Source: an uncultured Bacteroidales bacterium
Lineage (GTDB): Bacteria; Bacteroidota; Bacteroidia; Bacteroidales; Bacteroidaceae
Direction of reading: 5' to 3'
Length of the DNA stretch: 64,000 nt
Assembly (NCBI GenBank): GCA_902798685.1
Contig: CADBXO010000004.1
Span: 1-64,000, forward strand
The position numbers and the translations under genes are program-made. Below are positions 8,357 through 17,721 of this stretch, piece after piece. How positions within the stretch are numbered: the stretch's first letter is position 1; every line of letters starts with the position of its first letter. The notes beneath the pieces were generated by a model. That model was not told the origin of the DNA. It ran no database searches and saw only the letters and a list, made by a program, of their open reading frames with translations.

Positions 8357-10231
8357 ATGGATTTCAAGTATGATGTAATAGTAATCGGTGCCGGACATGC
8401 CGGTTGTGAGGCTGCCGCCGCTGCCGCACAGATGGGCTCCAAGACCTGTCTCATCACCATGGACATGAACAAGATTGCGCAGATGAGTTGCAATCCTGCT
8501 GTCGGCGGTATAGCTAAAGGACAGATAGTCAGAGAGATAGATGCTCTTGGAGGACACATGGGACTGGTTACTGACCAGACCGCAATACAGTTCCGCATAC
8601 TTAACCGCTCCAAAGGTCCCGCCATGTGGAGCCCCCGCGCACAATGTGACCGGGCCAAGTTCATTTGGGCATGGAGAACGGTTCTGGAGAACCAGCCAAA
8701 CCTGAACATATGGCAGGATACCGTTACCGAACTACTGGTAAAAGATGGCCAAGTTATTGGTTTAAAGACACTTGAGGGTGCCGAATTCAGTTGCAGATGC
8801 GTTGTTCTGACTGCAGGCACCTTCCTTAACGGACTGATGCATATAGGCCGTGTCACCATGCCCGGCGGACGCATATCGGAACCTGCATCATACCTGCTTA
8901 CCGAATCCATTACCCGACACGGTATACGTACCGGCCGCATGAAGACCGGAACCCCCGTACGCATAGACAGCCGCAGCGTACACTTTGAGGATATGGAGCG
9001 CCAGGACGGCGAGAATGATTTCCACCGTTTCTCATTCATGGGAAGCGAGCGTCATCTCAAGCAGATGTGCTGCTGGACCACATACACCAATGAGCGTGTT
9101 CATGAGGTCCTCAAATCCGGACTTGCCGACTCCCCGCTCTTTAACGGACAGATCAAGAGTATCGGCCCCCGTTACTGTCCCAGCATAGAGACCAAACTGG
9201 TTACCTTCCCGGACCGCGACCAGCATCAGCTGTTCCTGGAACCCGAGGGAGAAAACACCACCGAGATGTACCTGAACGGATTCTCATCATCAATGCCCAT
9301 GGATATCCAGATCAAGGCCTTGAAGGAGATTCCCGCATTCCGCGACCTGGTGATCTACCGTCCGGGATACGCCATAGAGTATGACTATTTTGATCCCACG
9401 CAGCTCAAGCACACACTTGAGTCAAAGGTTGTGTCAGGACTCTTCATGGCCGGACAGGTTAACGGAACTACAGGATATGAGGAGGCCGGCGGTCAGGGCA
9501 TACTTGCCGGTATCAACGCACACATAAGCTGTCACGGCGGAGCACCGTTTACGCTGGCCCGTGACGAGGCATACATTGGAGTTCTGGTGGATGACCTCAT
9601 AACCAAGGGTGTTGACGAGCCCTACCGTATGTTCACATCAAGGGCCGAGTACCGCATACTCCTGCGTCAGGATGATGCCGATATCCGCCTGACCGAACGC
9701 GCCTACAACATAGGCCTGGCCACAAAGGAGCGTTACGACAAGATGTGCGCCAAGCGTGATGAGATAAACCGCATAGTTAATTTCGCTAAAGGATTCTCAG
9801 TCAAGCCCGCCCTGATAAACGAGGCTCTTGAGAGTCTTGGCACGACTCCGCTGCGTGAGGGTTGCAAACTTGCCGACCTGATTGAAAGACCCCAGCTTAC
9901 GCTGGAGAACCTGACCCCGCACATCAAGGCTCTCAAGGCAGAACTTGACAAGACAGAGGCAGAGCGCAGGGATGAGATCATTGAGGCTGCCGAGATCCTG
10001 ATGAAATACAGCGGATACATAAGCCGCGAAAGACTTATTGCCGACAAGATGAAACGTCTTGAGGATATACGCATCAAGGGCCGTTTTGATTACAATTCGC
10101 TTCAGTCACTCTCAACAGAGTGCCGCCAGAAGCTCATCAAACATGATCCCGAAACACTGGCCGAGGCTAGCCGCATTCCCGGTGTTTCACCCAGCGACAT
10201 AAACGTTCTGCTGGTGCTTCTGAACCGATAA
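8357..10231 (+). CDS. mnmG: tRNA uridine-5-carboxymethylaminomethyl modification enzyme MnmG
   Basis: A 624-residue FAD protein that, with MnmE, modifies the wobble uridine of certain tRNAs. The FAD motif VIVIGAGHAGCEAAAAAAQ is at residues 7-25. The family signatures SCNPAVGGIAKGQIVREIDALGG, GRISEPAS and GQVNGTTGYEEAGGQG are intact, and the C-terminal helical domain ends in ISRERLIADKMKRLEDIRI and IPGVSPSDINVLLVLL. Length is normal. In many bacteria mnmG lies near the replication origin, and here a parS site follows 9 bp after the stop. It begins the run mnmG-apt-uvrC-dtd-deoC. Confidence 0.97.
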   Translation: MDFKYDVIVIGAGHAGCEAAAAAAQMGSKTCLITMDMNKIAQMSCNPAVGGIAKGQIVREIDALGGHMGLVTDQTAIQFRILNRSKGPAMWSPRAQCDRAKFIWAWRTVLENQPNLNIWQDTVTELLVKDGQVIGLKTLEGAEFSCRCVVLTAGTFLNGLMHIGRVTMPGGRISEPASYLLTESITRHGIRTGRMKTGTPVRIDSRSVHFEDMERQDGENDFHRFSFMGSERHLKQMCCWTTYTNERVHEVLKSGLADSPLFNGQIKSIGPRYCPSIETKLVTFPDRDQHQLFLEPEGENTTEMYLNGFSSSMPMDIQIKALKEIPAFRDLVIYRPGYAIEYDYFDPTQLKHTLESKVVSGLFMAGQVNGTTGYEEAGGQGILAGINAHISCHGGAPFTLARDEAYIGVLVDDLITKGVDEPYRMFTSRAEYRILLRQDDADIRLTERAYNIGLATKERYDKMCAKRDEINRIVNFAKGFSVKPALINEALESLGTTPLREGCKLADLIERPQLTLENLTPHIKALKAELDKTEAERRDEIIEAAEILMKYSGYISRERLIADKMKRLEDIRIKGRFDYNSLQSLSTECRQKLIKHDPETLAEASRIPGVSPSDINVLLVLLNR

Positions 10232-10240
10232 AAACAAAAA

Positions 10241-10256
10241 TGTTCCACGTGAAACA
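10241..10256 (+). other. parS site (ParB binding site)
   Basis: The 16-mer TGTTCCACGTGAAACA is identical to the canonical Bacillus subtilis parS, the binding site of ParB/Spo0J, and near-palindromic. It lies in the 36-bp gap between mnmG and apt, where no coding constraint explains it. parS sites cluster close to the replication origin in most bacteria with ParABS. No second site was noticed in this window. Confidence 0.88.
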
Positions 10257-10267
10257 ATTTTAATGAT

Positions 10268-10843
10268 ATGAGTAAACAGACACTTATCAGCCACCTCAGG
10301 AATATTCCTGATTACCCCATGGAGGGCGTTCAGTTCAAGGATGTGACATCCTGGTTCATGAACACCGAAGACTTGAAGGAGATTGTTGATTCCCTTTATG
10401 AAATGTATAAGGACAAGGGCATCACAAAGGTCTGCGGCGTAGAATCCAGGGGCTTTATTATCGGCGCTGCACTGGCTTACAGACTTGGAGCAGGCTTCAT
10501 TCTTATACGTAAACCCGGCAAACTTCCTTATGAGAAGGTAAGTCTGGAGTATAAGAAAGAGTATGGCTTTGACCGTATTGAAATGCACAAGGACTCAATC
10601 ACCACCGATGACACTGTTCTGATTCACGACGACCTGCTGGCTACCGGCGGAACCCTGCTGGCTGCCTGCGAGCTTGTAAAGACATTCAAGCCCAAGAAGG
10701 TTCTGGTGAACTGCATCATAGAGCTTACAAACTTCCACGCAAAAGAGAAATTCCCGCAGGATTGCCCTGTGGACAGCTTTATTTTCCGGAAAAACCCGGT
10801 TGCTACCAGTATCTGGACGAGCAGGGTACCGTTATATACGTAG
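10268..10843 (+). CDS. apt: Adenine phosphoribosyltransferase
   Basis: Salvages adenine to AMP using PRPP. The conserved elements are GVESRGFIIGAALAYRLGAGF, RKPGKLPYEKV and the PRPP loop VLIHDDLLATGGT. The protein is 191 residues, about 15 longer than usual. The normal family end falls near PVDSFIF, and the last residues (RKNPVATSIWTSRVPLYT) are read from DNA that also encodes the start of UvrC in another frame. The gene overlaps uvrC by 82 bp. The extra tail is probably a by-product of loss of the normal stop and is unlikely to matter for catalysis. Confidence 0.93.
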   Translation: MSKQTLISHLRNIPDYPMEGVQFKDVTSWFMNTEDLKEIVDSLYEMYKDKGITKVCGVESRGFIIGAALAYRLGAGFILIRKPGKLPYEKVSLEYKKEYGFDRIEMHKDSITTDDTVLIHDDLLATGGTLLAACELVKTFKPKKVLVNCIIELTNFHAKEKFPQDCPVDSFIFRKNPVATSIWTSRVPLYT

Positions 10844-12507
10844 GTAAGGCCAAAAACCTTAAGCGCAGAGTCTCGTCATACTTCATAAAAGAGAACCAGA
10901 CCGACAAGACCCGAATGCTTGTAAGCCGCATATCGGACCTCAAGTATATAGTGGTTGAAACGGAATGGGATGCTTTCCTGCTTGAAAACAACCTTATCAA
11001 AAGGTACAAGCCCCGTTATAACATACTTCTGAAGGATGACAAGACCTATCCTTCAATCTGCATAACACGTGAGGATTATCCACGTGTTTTCAAGACCCGC
11101 AAGATAATACGCAACGGCAGCGAGTATTACGGCCCGTTCAGCCATACAGGTACCCTGAACGGACTTTTACAGATAATTGCACAGGCATATAAGGTTAGGA
11201 CATGCCGTCTGCCGCTCACGGAAGAGGCTATCCGTGCCGGCAAGTACAAGGAGTGCCTGGAATACCACATAAAGAACTGCCCGGCACCATGCATTGGCCA
11301 TATAGACAGGGCCCAGTACAACGAACAGATTGCCGAAATTAGGGAGATCCTTAAGGGACGCAGCCAGGACCTGACCAGATCCATGATGCAGGAGATGAAG
11401 AAACTCTCATCAGAGATGAGGTTTGAGGAGGCACAGGAGGTCAAGATGCGCTATGATACCATCATGGAGTTCCGCGAAAAGAGCAGGGTGGTTGATACCG
11501 GACTGGACAATGTGGATGTCTACAACATAGACAATGATGAGGATGTGGTCTTTGTAAACTACCTGCATGTGGCAGGAGGCTGCATCAACCAGGCTTTCAC
11601 CTTCGAGTACAAGCGCAAGATGGACGAATCACTCGATGAAATGCTCATGCTTGCCATTGTCGAGATGAGAGGCCGATACAAGAGCACTGCCCGTGAAATC
11701 ATAGTTCCGTTCATGCCCGAGACCGAGATAACAGGGGTTACCTGGACCGTTCCGCAGAAGGGAGAGAAGAAAAAACTGCTTGATCTGTCGGCTCTGAATG
11801 TAAAACAGTACCGTGCAGACCGCCTGAAGCGCAGCGACAAACTCAACCCGGAACAGAAACACGTAAGGCTCATGAAAGAGCTTGGTAGCTTTGACAACTC
11901 ACACATATCGGGAACCGATGCCGTAGCCGCCTGTGTGGTATATGAGAACGGCAAACCGTCACGCAAGGACTACCGCCTGTACAACATCAAGAGCGGTGCA
12001 GGTGGTGATGATTACGGTTCAATGTACGAGGTAATGATGCGCCGTTGGATGAGGACCGTTGAGGAGGGCGGAACACTGCCTGACCTGGTAATAGTAGACG
12101 GTGGAAAGGGACAGATGTCAATTGCAAAGGAAGTAATTGATAATCTGAATATTAGCATTAATATTGCAGGTCTTGTCAAGAACGCCCATCACAAGACATC
12201 GGGCCTTCTTTACGGATTCCCTCAGATGGAGGTTGGCGTAAAACCGGACAGCGAACTGTTCCGCCTGCTGGAGCAGATGCAGGAGGAGGTACACAGGGTT
12301 GCCATATCGTTCCACAAGAAGAAACGCAGCAAGCGTCAGACACAATCGGAACTCACTGATATAAAGGGAATTGGAGAGAATACGGCAACAGCCCTTATCA
12401 AAGCTTTCAAGAGTGTAAAAAGAATATCCGAGGCAAGTCTTGAAGATTTGGCAGCACAAGTCGGCAAGGCAAAGGCCCAGACAATATATAACTGGTTTCA
12501 CAAATGA
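10762..12507 (+). CDS. uvrC: UvrABC excinuclease subunit C
   Basis: Makes both incisions in nucleotide excision repair. The GIY-YIG nuclease domain starts PEKPGCYQYLDEQGTVIYVG, followed by a UvrB-binding UVR segment (MMQEMKKLSSEMRFEEAQEVKMRYD), an RNase H-like nuclease domain (SFDNSHISGTDAVAACVVY, VIVDGGKGQM) and C-terminal helix-hairpin-helix motifs (DIKGIGENTATAL). At 581 residues it is near normal length. The start chosen is a TTG inside apt; the frame is open further upstream but no ATG or GTG fits better, and only about 11 residues precede the conserved PGCY, as in E. coli UvrC. Its stop overlaps the dtd start (ATGA). Confidence 0.93.
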   Translation: MPCGQLYFPEKPGCYQYLDEQGTVIYVGKAKNLKRRVSSYFIKENQTDKTRMLVSRISDLKYIVVETEWDAFLLENNLIKRYKPRYNILLKDDKTYPSICITREDYPRVFKTRKIIRNGSEYYGPFSHTGTLNGLLQIIAQAYKVRTCRLPLTEEAIRAGKYKECLEYHIKNCPAPCIGHIDRAQYNEQIAEIREILKGRSQDLTRSMMQEMKKLSSEMRFEEAQEVKMRYDTIMEFREKSRVVDTGLDNVDVYNIDNDEDVVFVNYLHVAGGCINQAFTFEYKRKMDESLDEMLMLAIVEMRGRYKSTAREIIVPFMPETEITGVTWTVPQKGEKKKLLDLSALNVKQYRADRLKRSDKLNPEQKHVRLMKELGSFDNSHISGTDAVAACVVYENGKPSRKDYRLYNIKSGAGGDDYGSMYEVMMRRWMRTVEEGGTLPDLVIVDGGKGQMSIAKEVIDNLNISINIAGLVKNAHHKTSGLLYGFPQMEVGVKPDSELFRLLEQMQEEVHRVAISFHKKKRSKRQTQSELTDIKGIGENTATALIKAFKSVKRISEASLEDLAAQVGKAKAQTIYNWFHK

Positions 12508-12956
12508 GAGCTGTAATACAGAGGGTAACAGAAGCAAGCGTCAAGGTTGACGGCAAGGTGACAGGCGCCATAAAGGAGGGTCTGCTCATACTTGTAGGCA
12601 TAGAGGACGCTGATACTCAGGAGGATATAGAGTGGCTCACCAAGAAGATCGTGGGACTCCGGATATTCAACGATGAAAACGGCGTAATGAACCTATCGGT
12701 GATGGATGTGGACGGAGGACTTCTGGCAGTCAGCCAGTTCACACTTATGGCCAGCACCAAGAAGGGAAACAGACCTTCATACATAAGGGCTTCAAAGGGT
12801 GATTATGCCGAACCCATGTATGAAAAGTTCTGCCAGGCGCTTGAAAAGGAGTCCGGCAAAAAGGTTGAAAAGGGAATATTCGGTGCCGATATGAAGGTGT
12901 CACTCCTGAATGACGGACCCACAACAATAATAATGGATACAAAAAACAAGGAATAA
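12504..12956 (+). CDS. dtd: D-aminoacyl-tRNA deacylase
   Basis: A 150-residue protein that hydrolyses D-amino acids from mischarged tRNA. It has the standard start MRAVIQRVTEASVKVDG, the SQFTL motif and the NDGPTT motif, the two conserved loops that form the active site at the dimer interface. Its ATG overlaps the uvrC TGA by ATGA, and deoC starts 1 bp after its stop, so the three genes are likely translationally coupled. Confidence 0.96.
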   Translation: MRAVIQRVTEASVKVDGKVTGAIKEGLLILVGIEDADTQEDIEWLTKKIVGLRIFNDENGVMNLSVMDVDGGLLAVSQFTLMASTKKGNRPSYIRASKGDYAEPMYEKFCQALEKESGKKVEKGIFGADMKVSLLNDGPTTIIMDTKNKE

Positions 12957-12957
12957 T

Positions 12958-13866
12958 ATGGAATTCTACGATGAAATGGAGGAACAGTCTGTAAATGAGC
13001 CATCTACAGACAAGTTCAACGAGGCATTCAGCAAGTACAACATGAAAGTTGATGCTGCATGGGTGAAATCTGTTGTTGAAAAGGCCAAAAAAGAGGCATT
13101 CGGCACACATGACAAGGAGACCCTGAAGAAGATATTCAGCTGCATTGATCTGACCACTCTGAAACCCACCGACAATGAGGATACGGTACTGGCATTTGTA
13201 GAGAAGGTAAACAAGATGGAGGATGACTATCCCGACCTGCCTTCAGTAGCATCAATCTGCACCTGGCCGCTTTACGCACAGACAGTCAGCCGCTCGCTTG
13301 AGGTTGAGAGCGTCAAGACATGCTGTGTAGCAGGCGGTTTCCCCTCATCACAGACATTCTTTGAGGTAAAGGTGGCCGAGACATCACTGGCCCTGCATGA
13401 CGGAGCCGACGAGATAGATATAGTACAGAATGCCGGTCATATCCTGAACGGAGACTATGAGACCCTGTCCGACGAGATTGATGAACTCAAATCCCTCTGC
13501 GCCGACAAGACACTCAAGGTAATACTTGAAACAGGCGCTTTGGAGTCACTTGACAACGTCAAGAAGGCATCTCTGATAGCAATGTATTCAGGTGCCGACT
13601 TCATCAAGACATCTACCGGAAAGGAGGTTCCCGGAGCTGATCCCGAATCATTCTGCGTAATGTGCAAGACCATACGCGAATACGCCGATGAAACCGGACG
13701 TTCAGTAGGTGTAAAGGCTGCCGGCGGAATAAGCACGGTAGATGATGCTCTGCTCTATTGGACTATAGCAAAGATAGTTCTGGGTAAGGATTGGCTTAAC
13801 AACACCCGCTTCCGCATTGGTGCCAGCCGTCTTGCAGACAAATTACTTGACGCGATTTGTAATTAA
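12958..13866 (+). CDS. deoC: Deoxyribose-phosphate aldolase
   Basis: A 302-residue class I aldolase that splits deoxyribose 5-phosphate into acetaldehyde and glyceraldehyde 3-phosphate. The core carries IDLTTLKPT, SICTWPLY, EIDIVQNAGHI, the Schiff-base segment ADFIKTSTGK and VGVKAAGGIST. The roughly 50-residue N-terminal extension before the barrel (from MEFYDEMEEQ) is acidic and poorly conserved looking. Its last 24 bases overlap the 3' end of the convergent prenyl synthase gene. Confidence 0.95.
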   Translation: MEFYDEMEEQSVNEPSTDKFNEAFSKYNMKVDAAWVKSVVEKAKKEAFGTHDKETLKKIFSCIDLTTLKPTDNEDTVLAFVEKVNKMEDDYPDLPSVASICTWPLYAQTVSRSLEVESVKTCCVAGGFPSSQTFFEVKVAETSLALHDGADEIDIVQNAGHILNGDYETLSDEIDELKSLCADKTLKVILETGALESLDNVKKASLIAMYSGADFIKTSTGKEVPGADPESFCVMCKTIREYADETGRSVGVKAAGGISTVDDALLYWTIAKIVLGKDWLNNTRFRIGASRLADKLLDAICN

Positions 13867-14814
13867 CTCCAGATAGCACTCAAACGAGTTACGGAGCTCA
13901 GGAGATATGAAAGCGGGCAGTCCCTGGATTGCCTGCTTTTTCAGTTCATCCATCTTGGCCAGAGCATAATCGATTCCGCCGTTGGAAACAGAGTATTCTG
14001 TAACCTCACGGATCTGCTCGGGAGTAGCCTCAAGAGCACGTATGGCCTTGATATGAGCTGACCAGTCACGGTCACTGTGAGTAAGGGCGTAGATAGCCGG
14101 AAGTGTGAACTTACCCTCCTTAAGGTCATTGCCAGAAGGCTTTCCTGTCTCGCTGCTGTCATGATAATCCAGGATGTCATCCATTATCTGGAAGCAGAGA
14201 CCTGCCACATGTCCGAACTGGCGGAAACCCTCTATCTCTGCATCGGATGCGCCGTTCAAAAGGGCTGAAAGCGATGTGCAGGATGAGAACAGTATAGCTG
14301 TCTTCTTGGATATGATATCAAAGTAAAGATCCTCTGAAAGAGTGGTGTTGTCAAGTGCGTTGAGCTGTGTAATCTCACCCTCTGAAAGGGTTCCTATCAG
14401 GGTTGACAGGGCATCCACACTCTTTATATTGGCGGTAGCGGTAATCTGGATAAGAGCCATGGAAACGATAAAATCACCCAGAAGAACCGCCATCTTATTG
14501 TCATAGACCGCATTGGCTGATTTCTTTCCGCGGCGCTTGTCACTCTCATCGACCACGTCATCATGGATAAGACTGCCCTGGTGCAGCAGCTCAACGGCCG
14601 ATGCCAGATGATAGGTGCTCTCCTTGACCATTCCGTAGCACTTGGCTACAAGCAGAACAAGTATGGGACGCATGAGTTTACCCTTGCGTTCCAGCAGGAA
14701 TTTGAGCAGCAGGTCAACACCGGGATTGGCCGATGAAAACAGCTGAGAGTACCTTTTACGGAACTCTTCAAACTCCTGCTCAATGGGAGCACATATCTGC
14801 TTTATCATATCCAT
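13843..14814 (-). CDS. ispB: Trans-polyprenyl diphosphate synthase (octaprenyl-type)
   Basis: A 323-residue prenyl transferase that builds the side chain of menaquinone. The first Asp-rich motif is LIHDDVVDESDKRRG and the second is QIMDDILDYHDSS; LLHQGSLIHDD and GNDLKEGKFTLP are also typical. Chain length cannot be decided by eye, but this is the usual Bacteroidales long-chain enzyme. The gene is transcribed against its neighbours, overlapping deoC by 24 bp at its end. The start at 14814 gives the standard MDMIKQICAPIEQEFEEF. A TAATTTTG box lies just upstream. Confidence 0.92.
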   Translation of the reverse strand: MDMIKQICAPIEQEFEEFRKRYSQLFSSANPGVDLLLKFLLERKGKLMRPILVLLVAKCYGMVKESTYHLASAVELLHQGSLIHDDVVDESDKRRGKKSANAVYDNKMAVLLGDFIVSMALIQITATANIKSVDALSTLIGTLSEGEITQLNALDNTTLSEDLYFDIISKKTAILFSSCTSLSALLNGASDAEIEGFRQFGHVAGLCFQIMDDILDYHDSSETGKPSGNDLKEGKFTLPAIYALTHSDRDWSAHIKAIRALEATPEQIREVTEYSVSNGGIDYALAKMDELKKQAIQGLPAFISPELRNSFECYLELITNRVK

Positions 14815-14822
14815 AACAGCCG

Positions 14823-14830
14823 CAAAATTA
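14823..14830 (-). promoter_or_regulatory. Putative -7 box for ispB
   Basis: Minus-strand TAATTTTG, 8 bp ahead of the ATG. Matches TAnnTTTG; no clear -33 element. Confidence 0.4.
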
Positions 14831-14886
14831 GCAATAAATGTCCGTTTGAAGAAAAATTTGTATTTTTACGTATCAATACTCTCTAT

Positions 14887-17721
14887 ATGGACAAACTGTT
14901 TCTGCTTGATGCATACGCACTTATATACAGGGCCTACTACGCCTTCCTCAAGGCGCCCAGAATAAACTCAAAGGGCTTCAACACATCGGCCATACTGGGC
15001 TTTGTGAACACCCTGGAGGATATTCTCAATAATGAGAAGCCCACCCATATAGGCGTAGCGTTCGATCCCAAGGGAGGCACATTCCGCCATGAACTTTACA
15101 AGGAGTACAAGGCACAGCGCGAGGAGACCCCCGAGGTTATCCGTGAGTCAGTGCCCGTAATCAAGCAGATACTCGAGGCATACCGCATCCCCGTACTTGA
15201 AGTTGCCGGATTCGAGGCCGATGACGTCATCGGCACCCTTTCAAAAAAGGCCGATGAGAAGGGCATTACCACCTATATGATGACGCCCGACAAGGACTAC
15301 TGCCAGCTGGTAACAGACAGGGCTCTCATTTACCGCCCGCGCTACGGCAACAACGGCTATGAGATAATGGGCCCACAGGAGGTAAAACAGAAATACGGAC
15401 TGGACAGTACGTGTCAGGTAATCGACATGCTCGGCCTGATGGGTGACAGTTCGGACAACATTCCCGGCTGCCCGGGCATCGGAGAGAAAACAGCCGTCAA
15501 GCTGATAACCGAATTCGGAGGAATAGACGGACTGCTTGCCAACACCGACAAACTGAAAGGTGCGCTCAAGGAGAAAGTCGAAAGCAATGTCGAACAGATA
15601 AAATTCAGCCGGCTGCTTGCAACCATCAGGACCGATGTCCCCATCGACCTCGACATGGAGTCTCTGAAATTTGAGGGACCCGATGAACAGAAACTCTACT
15701 CAATTTTTGAAGACCTGGAGTTCCGAACTCTGATGAACCGGGTAAGATCCAAGCAAAGCGCCCCGACTCTTTTCCCGGAGACCCAGACCGACGGCGGACA
15801 GACCGAACAGAGCGCACTGCCCAAACAGCCCAAAAACGACGGTTTTCATGGCGATCTCTTTGATTTATTCCAGGCAGATGCACAGCCTGCTCAGGAATTT
15901 TCAAATCTCAAGGACATAAAAAACACGCAGCATGACTACTATCTCATTGAGACTGAAAAAGATGCTGAAACGTTAGCCCGCAAAATCGCTACTCAGGATT
16001 TTTTCTGTTTTGACACGGAAACCACCGGAACTGATGCGATATCGGCCCAAATCGTGGGATTGAGCATAGCACTGCGTGAACATGAGGCCTGGTACGTGGC
16101 AATGCCAAAGGAGAAGGAGGGAAAGCAGCGGATGCTCGAGATTTTCCGTCCGGTTTTTGAAAATCCGGCAACTCTCAAGATCGGACAGAACATAAAATAT
16201 GACATGCTTATTCTGGGCAACTACGGAATCAGAGTGGAAGGTCCTCTCTTTGACACCATGATTGCCCATTACCTGATTCAACCCGAACTCCATCATAACA
16301 TGGACTACCTGGCAGAGATTTATCTTGGTTACAAGACCGTCCATATTGAGGAACTGATAGGAGAGAAGGGCCGCGGTCAGAAGAACATGGCAGACCTGAG
16401 TCCATCGGCAGTCTATGAGTATGCATGTGAGGATGCCGATGTCACTCTCCAACTCAAGTCAATCCTTGAAAAAGAACTTGAGAAGGACGGAACCACACCG
16501 CTGTTCCGTGATGTCGAGATGCCGCTGGTTAGTGTGCTTGCATATATGGAACGCAACGGAGCCATGATTGATCCTGCTGCGTTGGCCGAGACATCAAGGC
16601 ACTTTACCGAGCGTATGGAAAATCTGGAAAAGCAGATCTACCAGGAGGCAGGCGGAACTCCGTTCAACATTCTCTCACCCAAACAGGTAGGCGACATCCT
16701 GTTTGACCGAATGAAGATTGTGGACAAACCCAAGAAGACCAAGACCGGCCAGTACGTTACATCCGAGGATGTACTTGAATCATTAAGGGCCGAACACAAG
16801 ATAGTTGACCTTATACTGCAGTACCGCGGACTTAAGAAACTTCTGGGAACATATGTCGATGCACTGCCGCAGCTGGTAAATCCCGCAACAGGTAAGATTC
16901 ATACATCATACAACCAGACTGTAACCGCCACCGGCCGACTCAGTTCAAGCAATCCCAACCTGCAGAACATACCGGTACGTGACGAGGACGGCAAGGAGGT
17001 GCGCAAGGCATTCATCCCTGAACCCGGATGCAAGTTCTTCAGTGCCGACTATTCACAGATCGAGCTCCGTATCATGGCTCATCTGAGTCAGGACCAGAAC
17101 ATGATCGAGGATTTCAAACTGGGACATGACATACATGCCGCAACTGCAGCCAAAGTATTCCACAAGACCATTGATGAGGTAACCAAAAGTGAGCGCAGCA
17201 AGGCCAAGACGGCAAACTTCGGAATCATCTACGGAATATCGGCCTTTGGTCTGGCACAGCGTATGGGTGTAAGCCGTACCGAAGCCAAGGAACTGATTGA
17301 AAACTATTTCAAGACATACAGCGGCATAAAGAACTATATGGACCGCTCCATCGAGGAGGCACGTGCCAAAGGTTATATCGAGACCATACTCAAGCGCAAA
17401 CGTTATCTGCCCGATATCAACTCACACAATGCAACAGTACGCGGATTTGCCGAGCGAAACGCAATCAATGCTCCCATTCAGGGAAGTGCGGCCGATATCA
17501 TTAAGATCGCTATGATTGCAATTTACCGCCGGTTCCGTGAGGAGAACATCAAGTCAACCATGATACTTCAGGTTCATGATGAACTTAACTTCAATGTAGT
17601 TCCCGGTGAGGAAGAGAAGGTTCAGAATATTGTGATTGAGGAGATGCAGAAAGCATGGCCCATGTCAGTTCCCCTTATTGCAGATTGCGGATGGGGCGAC
17701 AACTGGCTCGAAGCCCATTAA
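14887..17721 (+). CDS. polA: DNA polymerase I
   Basis: A 944-residue enzyme for gap filling, repair and Okazaki fragment processing. Residues 1-290 are the 5' nuclease (LDAYALIYRAYYAF, GFEADDVIGTL, LMGDSSDNIPGCPGIGEKTA). The 3'-5' exonuclease domain is intact, with FDTETTGTD (Asp376, Glu378). The polymerase has motif A DYSQIELR (Asp721), motif B RSKAKTANFGIIYGIS and motif C VHDELNF (Asp898, Glu899). All three activities should be functional. Its stop overlaps the convergent methyltransferase gene by 4 bp. Confidence 0.97.
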   Translation: MDKLFLLDAYALIYRAYYAFLKAPRINSKGFNTSAILGFVNTLEDILNNEKPTHIGVAFDPKGGTFRHELYKEYKAQREETPEVIRESVPVIKQILEAYRIPVLEVAGFEADDVIGTLSKKADEKGITTYMMTPDKDYCQLVTDRALIYRPRYGNNGYEIMGPQEVKQKYGLDSTCQVIDMLGLMGDSSDNIPGCPGIGEKTAVKLITEFGGIDGLLANTDKLKGALKEKVESNVEQIKFSRLLATIRTDVPIDLDMESLKFEGPDEQKLYSIFEDLEFRTLMNRVRSKQSAPTLFPETQTDGGQTEQSALPKQPKNDGFHGDLFDLFQADAQPAQEFSNLKDIKNTQHDYYLIETEKDAETLARKIATQDFFCFDTETTGTDAISAQIVGLSIALREHEAWYVAMPKEKEGKQRMLEIFRPVFENPATLKIGQNIKYDMLILGNYGIRVEGPLFDTMIAHYLIQPELHHNMDYLAEIYLGYKTVHIEELIGEKGRGQKNMADLSPSAVYEYACEDADVTLQLKSILEKELEKDGTTPLFRDVEMPLVSVLAYMERNGAMIDPAALAETSRHFTERMENLEKQIYQEAGGTPFNILSPKQVGDILFDRMKIVDKPKKTKTGQYVTSEDVLESLRAEHKIVDLILQYRGLKKLLGTYVDALPQLVNPATGKIHTSYNQTVTATGRLSSSNPNLQNIPVRDEDGKEVRKAFIPEPGCKFFSADYSQIELRIMAHLSQDQNMIEDFKLGHDIHAATAAKVFHKTIDEVTKSERSKAKTANFGIIYGISAFGLAQRMGVSRTEAKELIENYFKTYSGIKNYMDRSIEEARAKGYIETILKRKRYLPDINSHNATVRGFAERNAINAPIQGSAADIIKIAMIAIYRRFREENIKSTMILQVHDELNFNVVPGEEEKVQNIVIEEMQKAWPMSVPLIADCGWGDNWLEAH

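Noticed and set aside
11062-11080. TTATCCACG as a DnaA box with a CACGTG parS-like core
   Set aside because: It lies inside uvrC, matches parS poorly on the left side and is isolated from other boxes.
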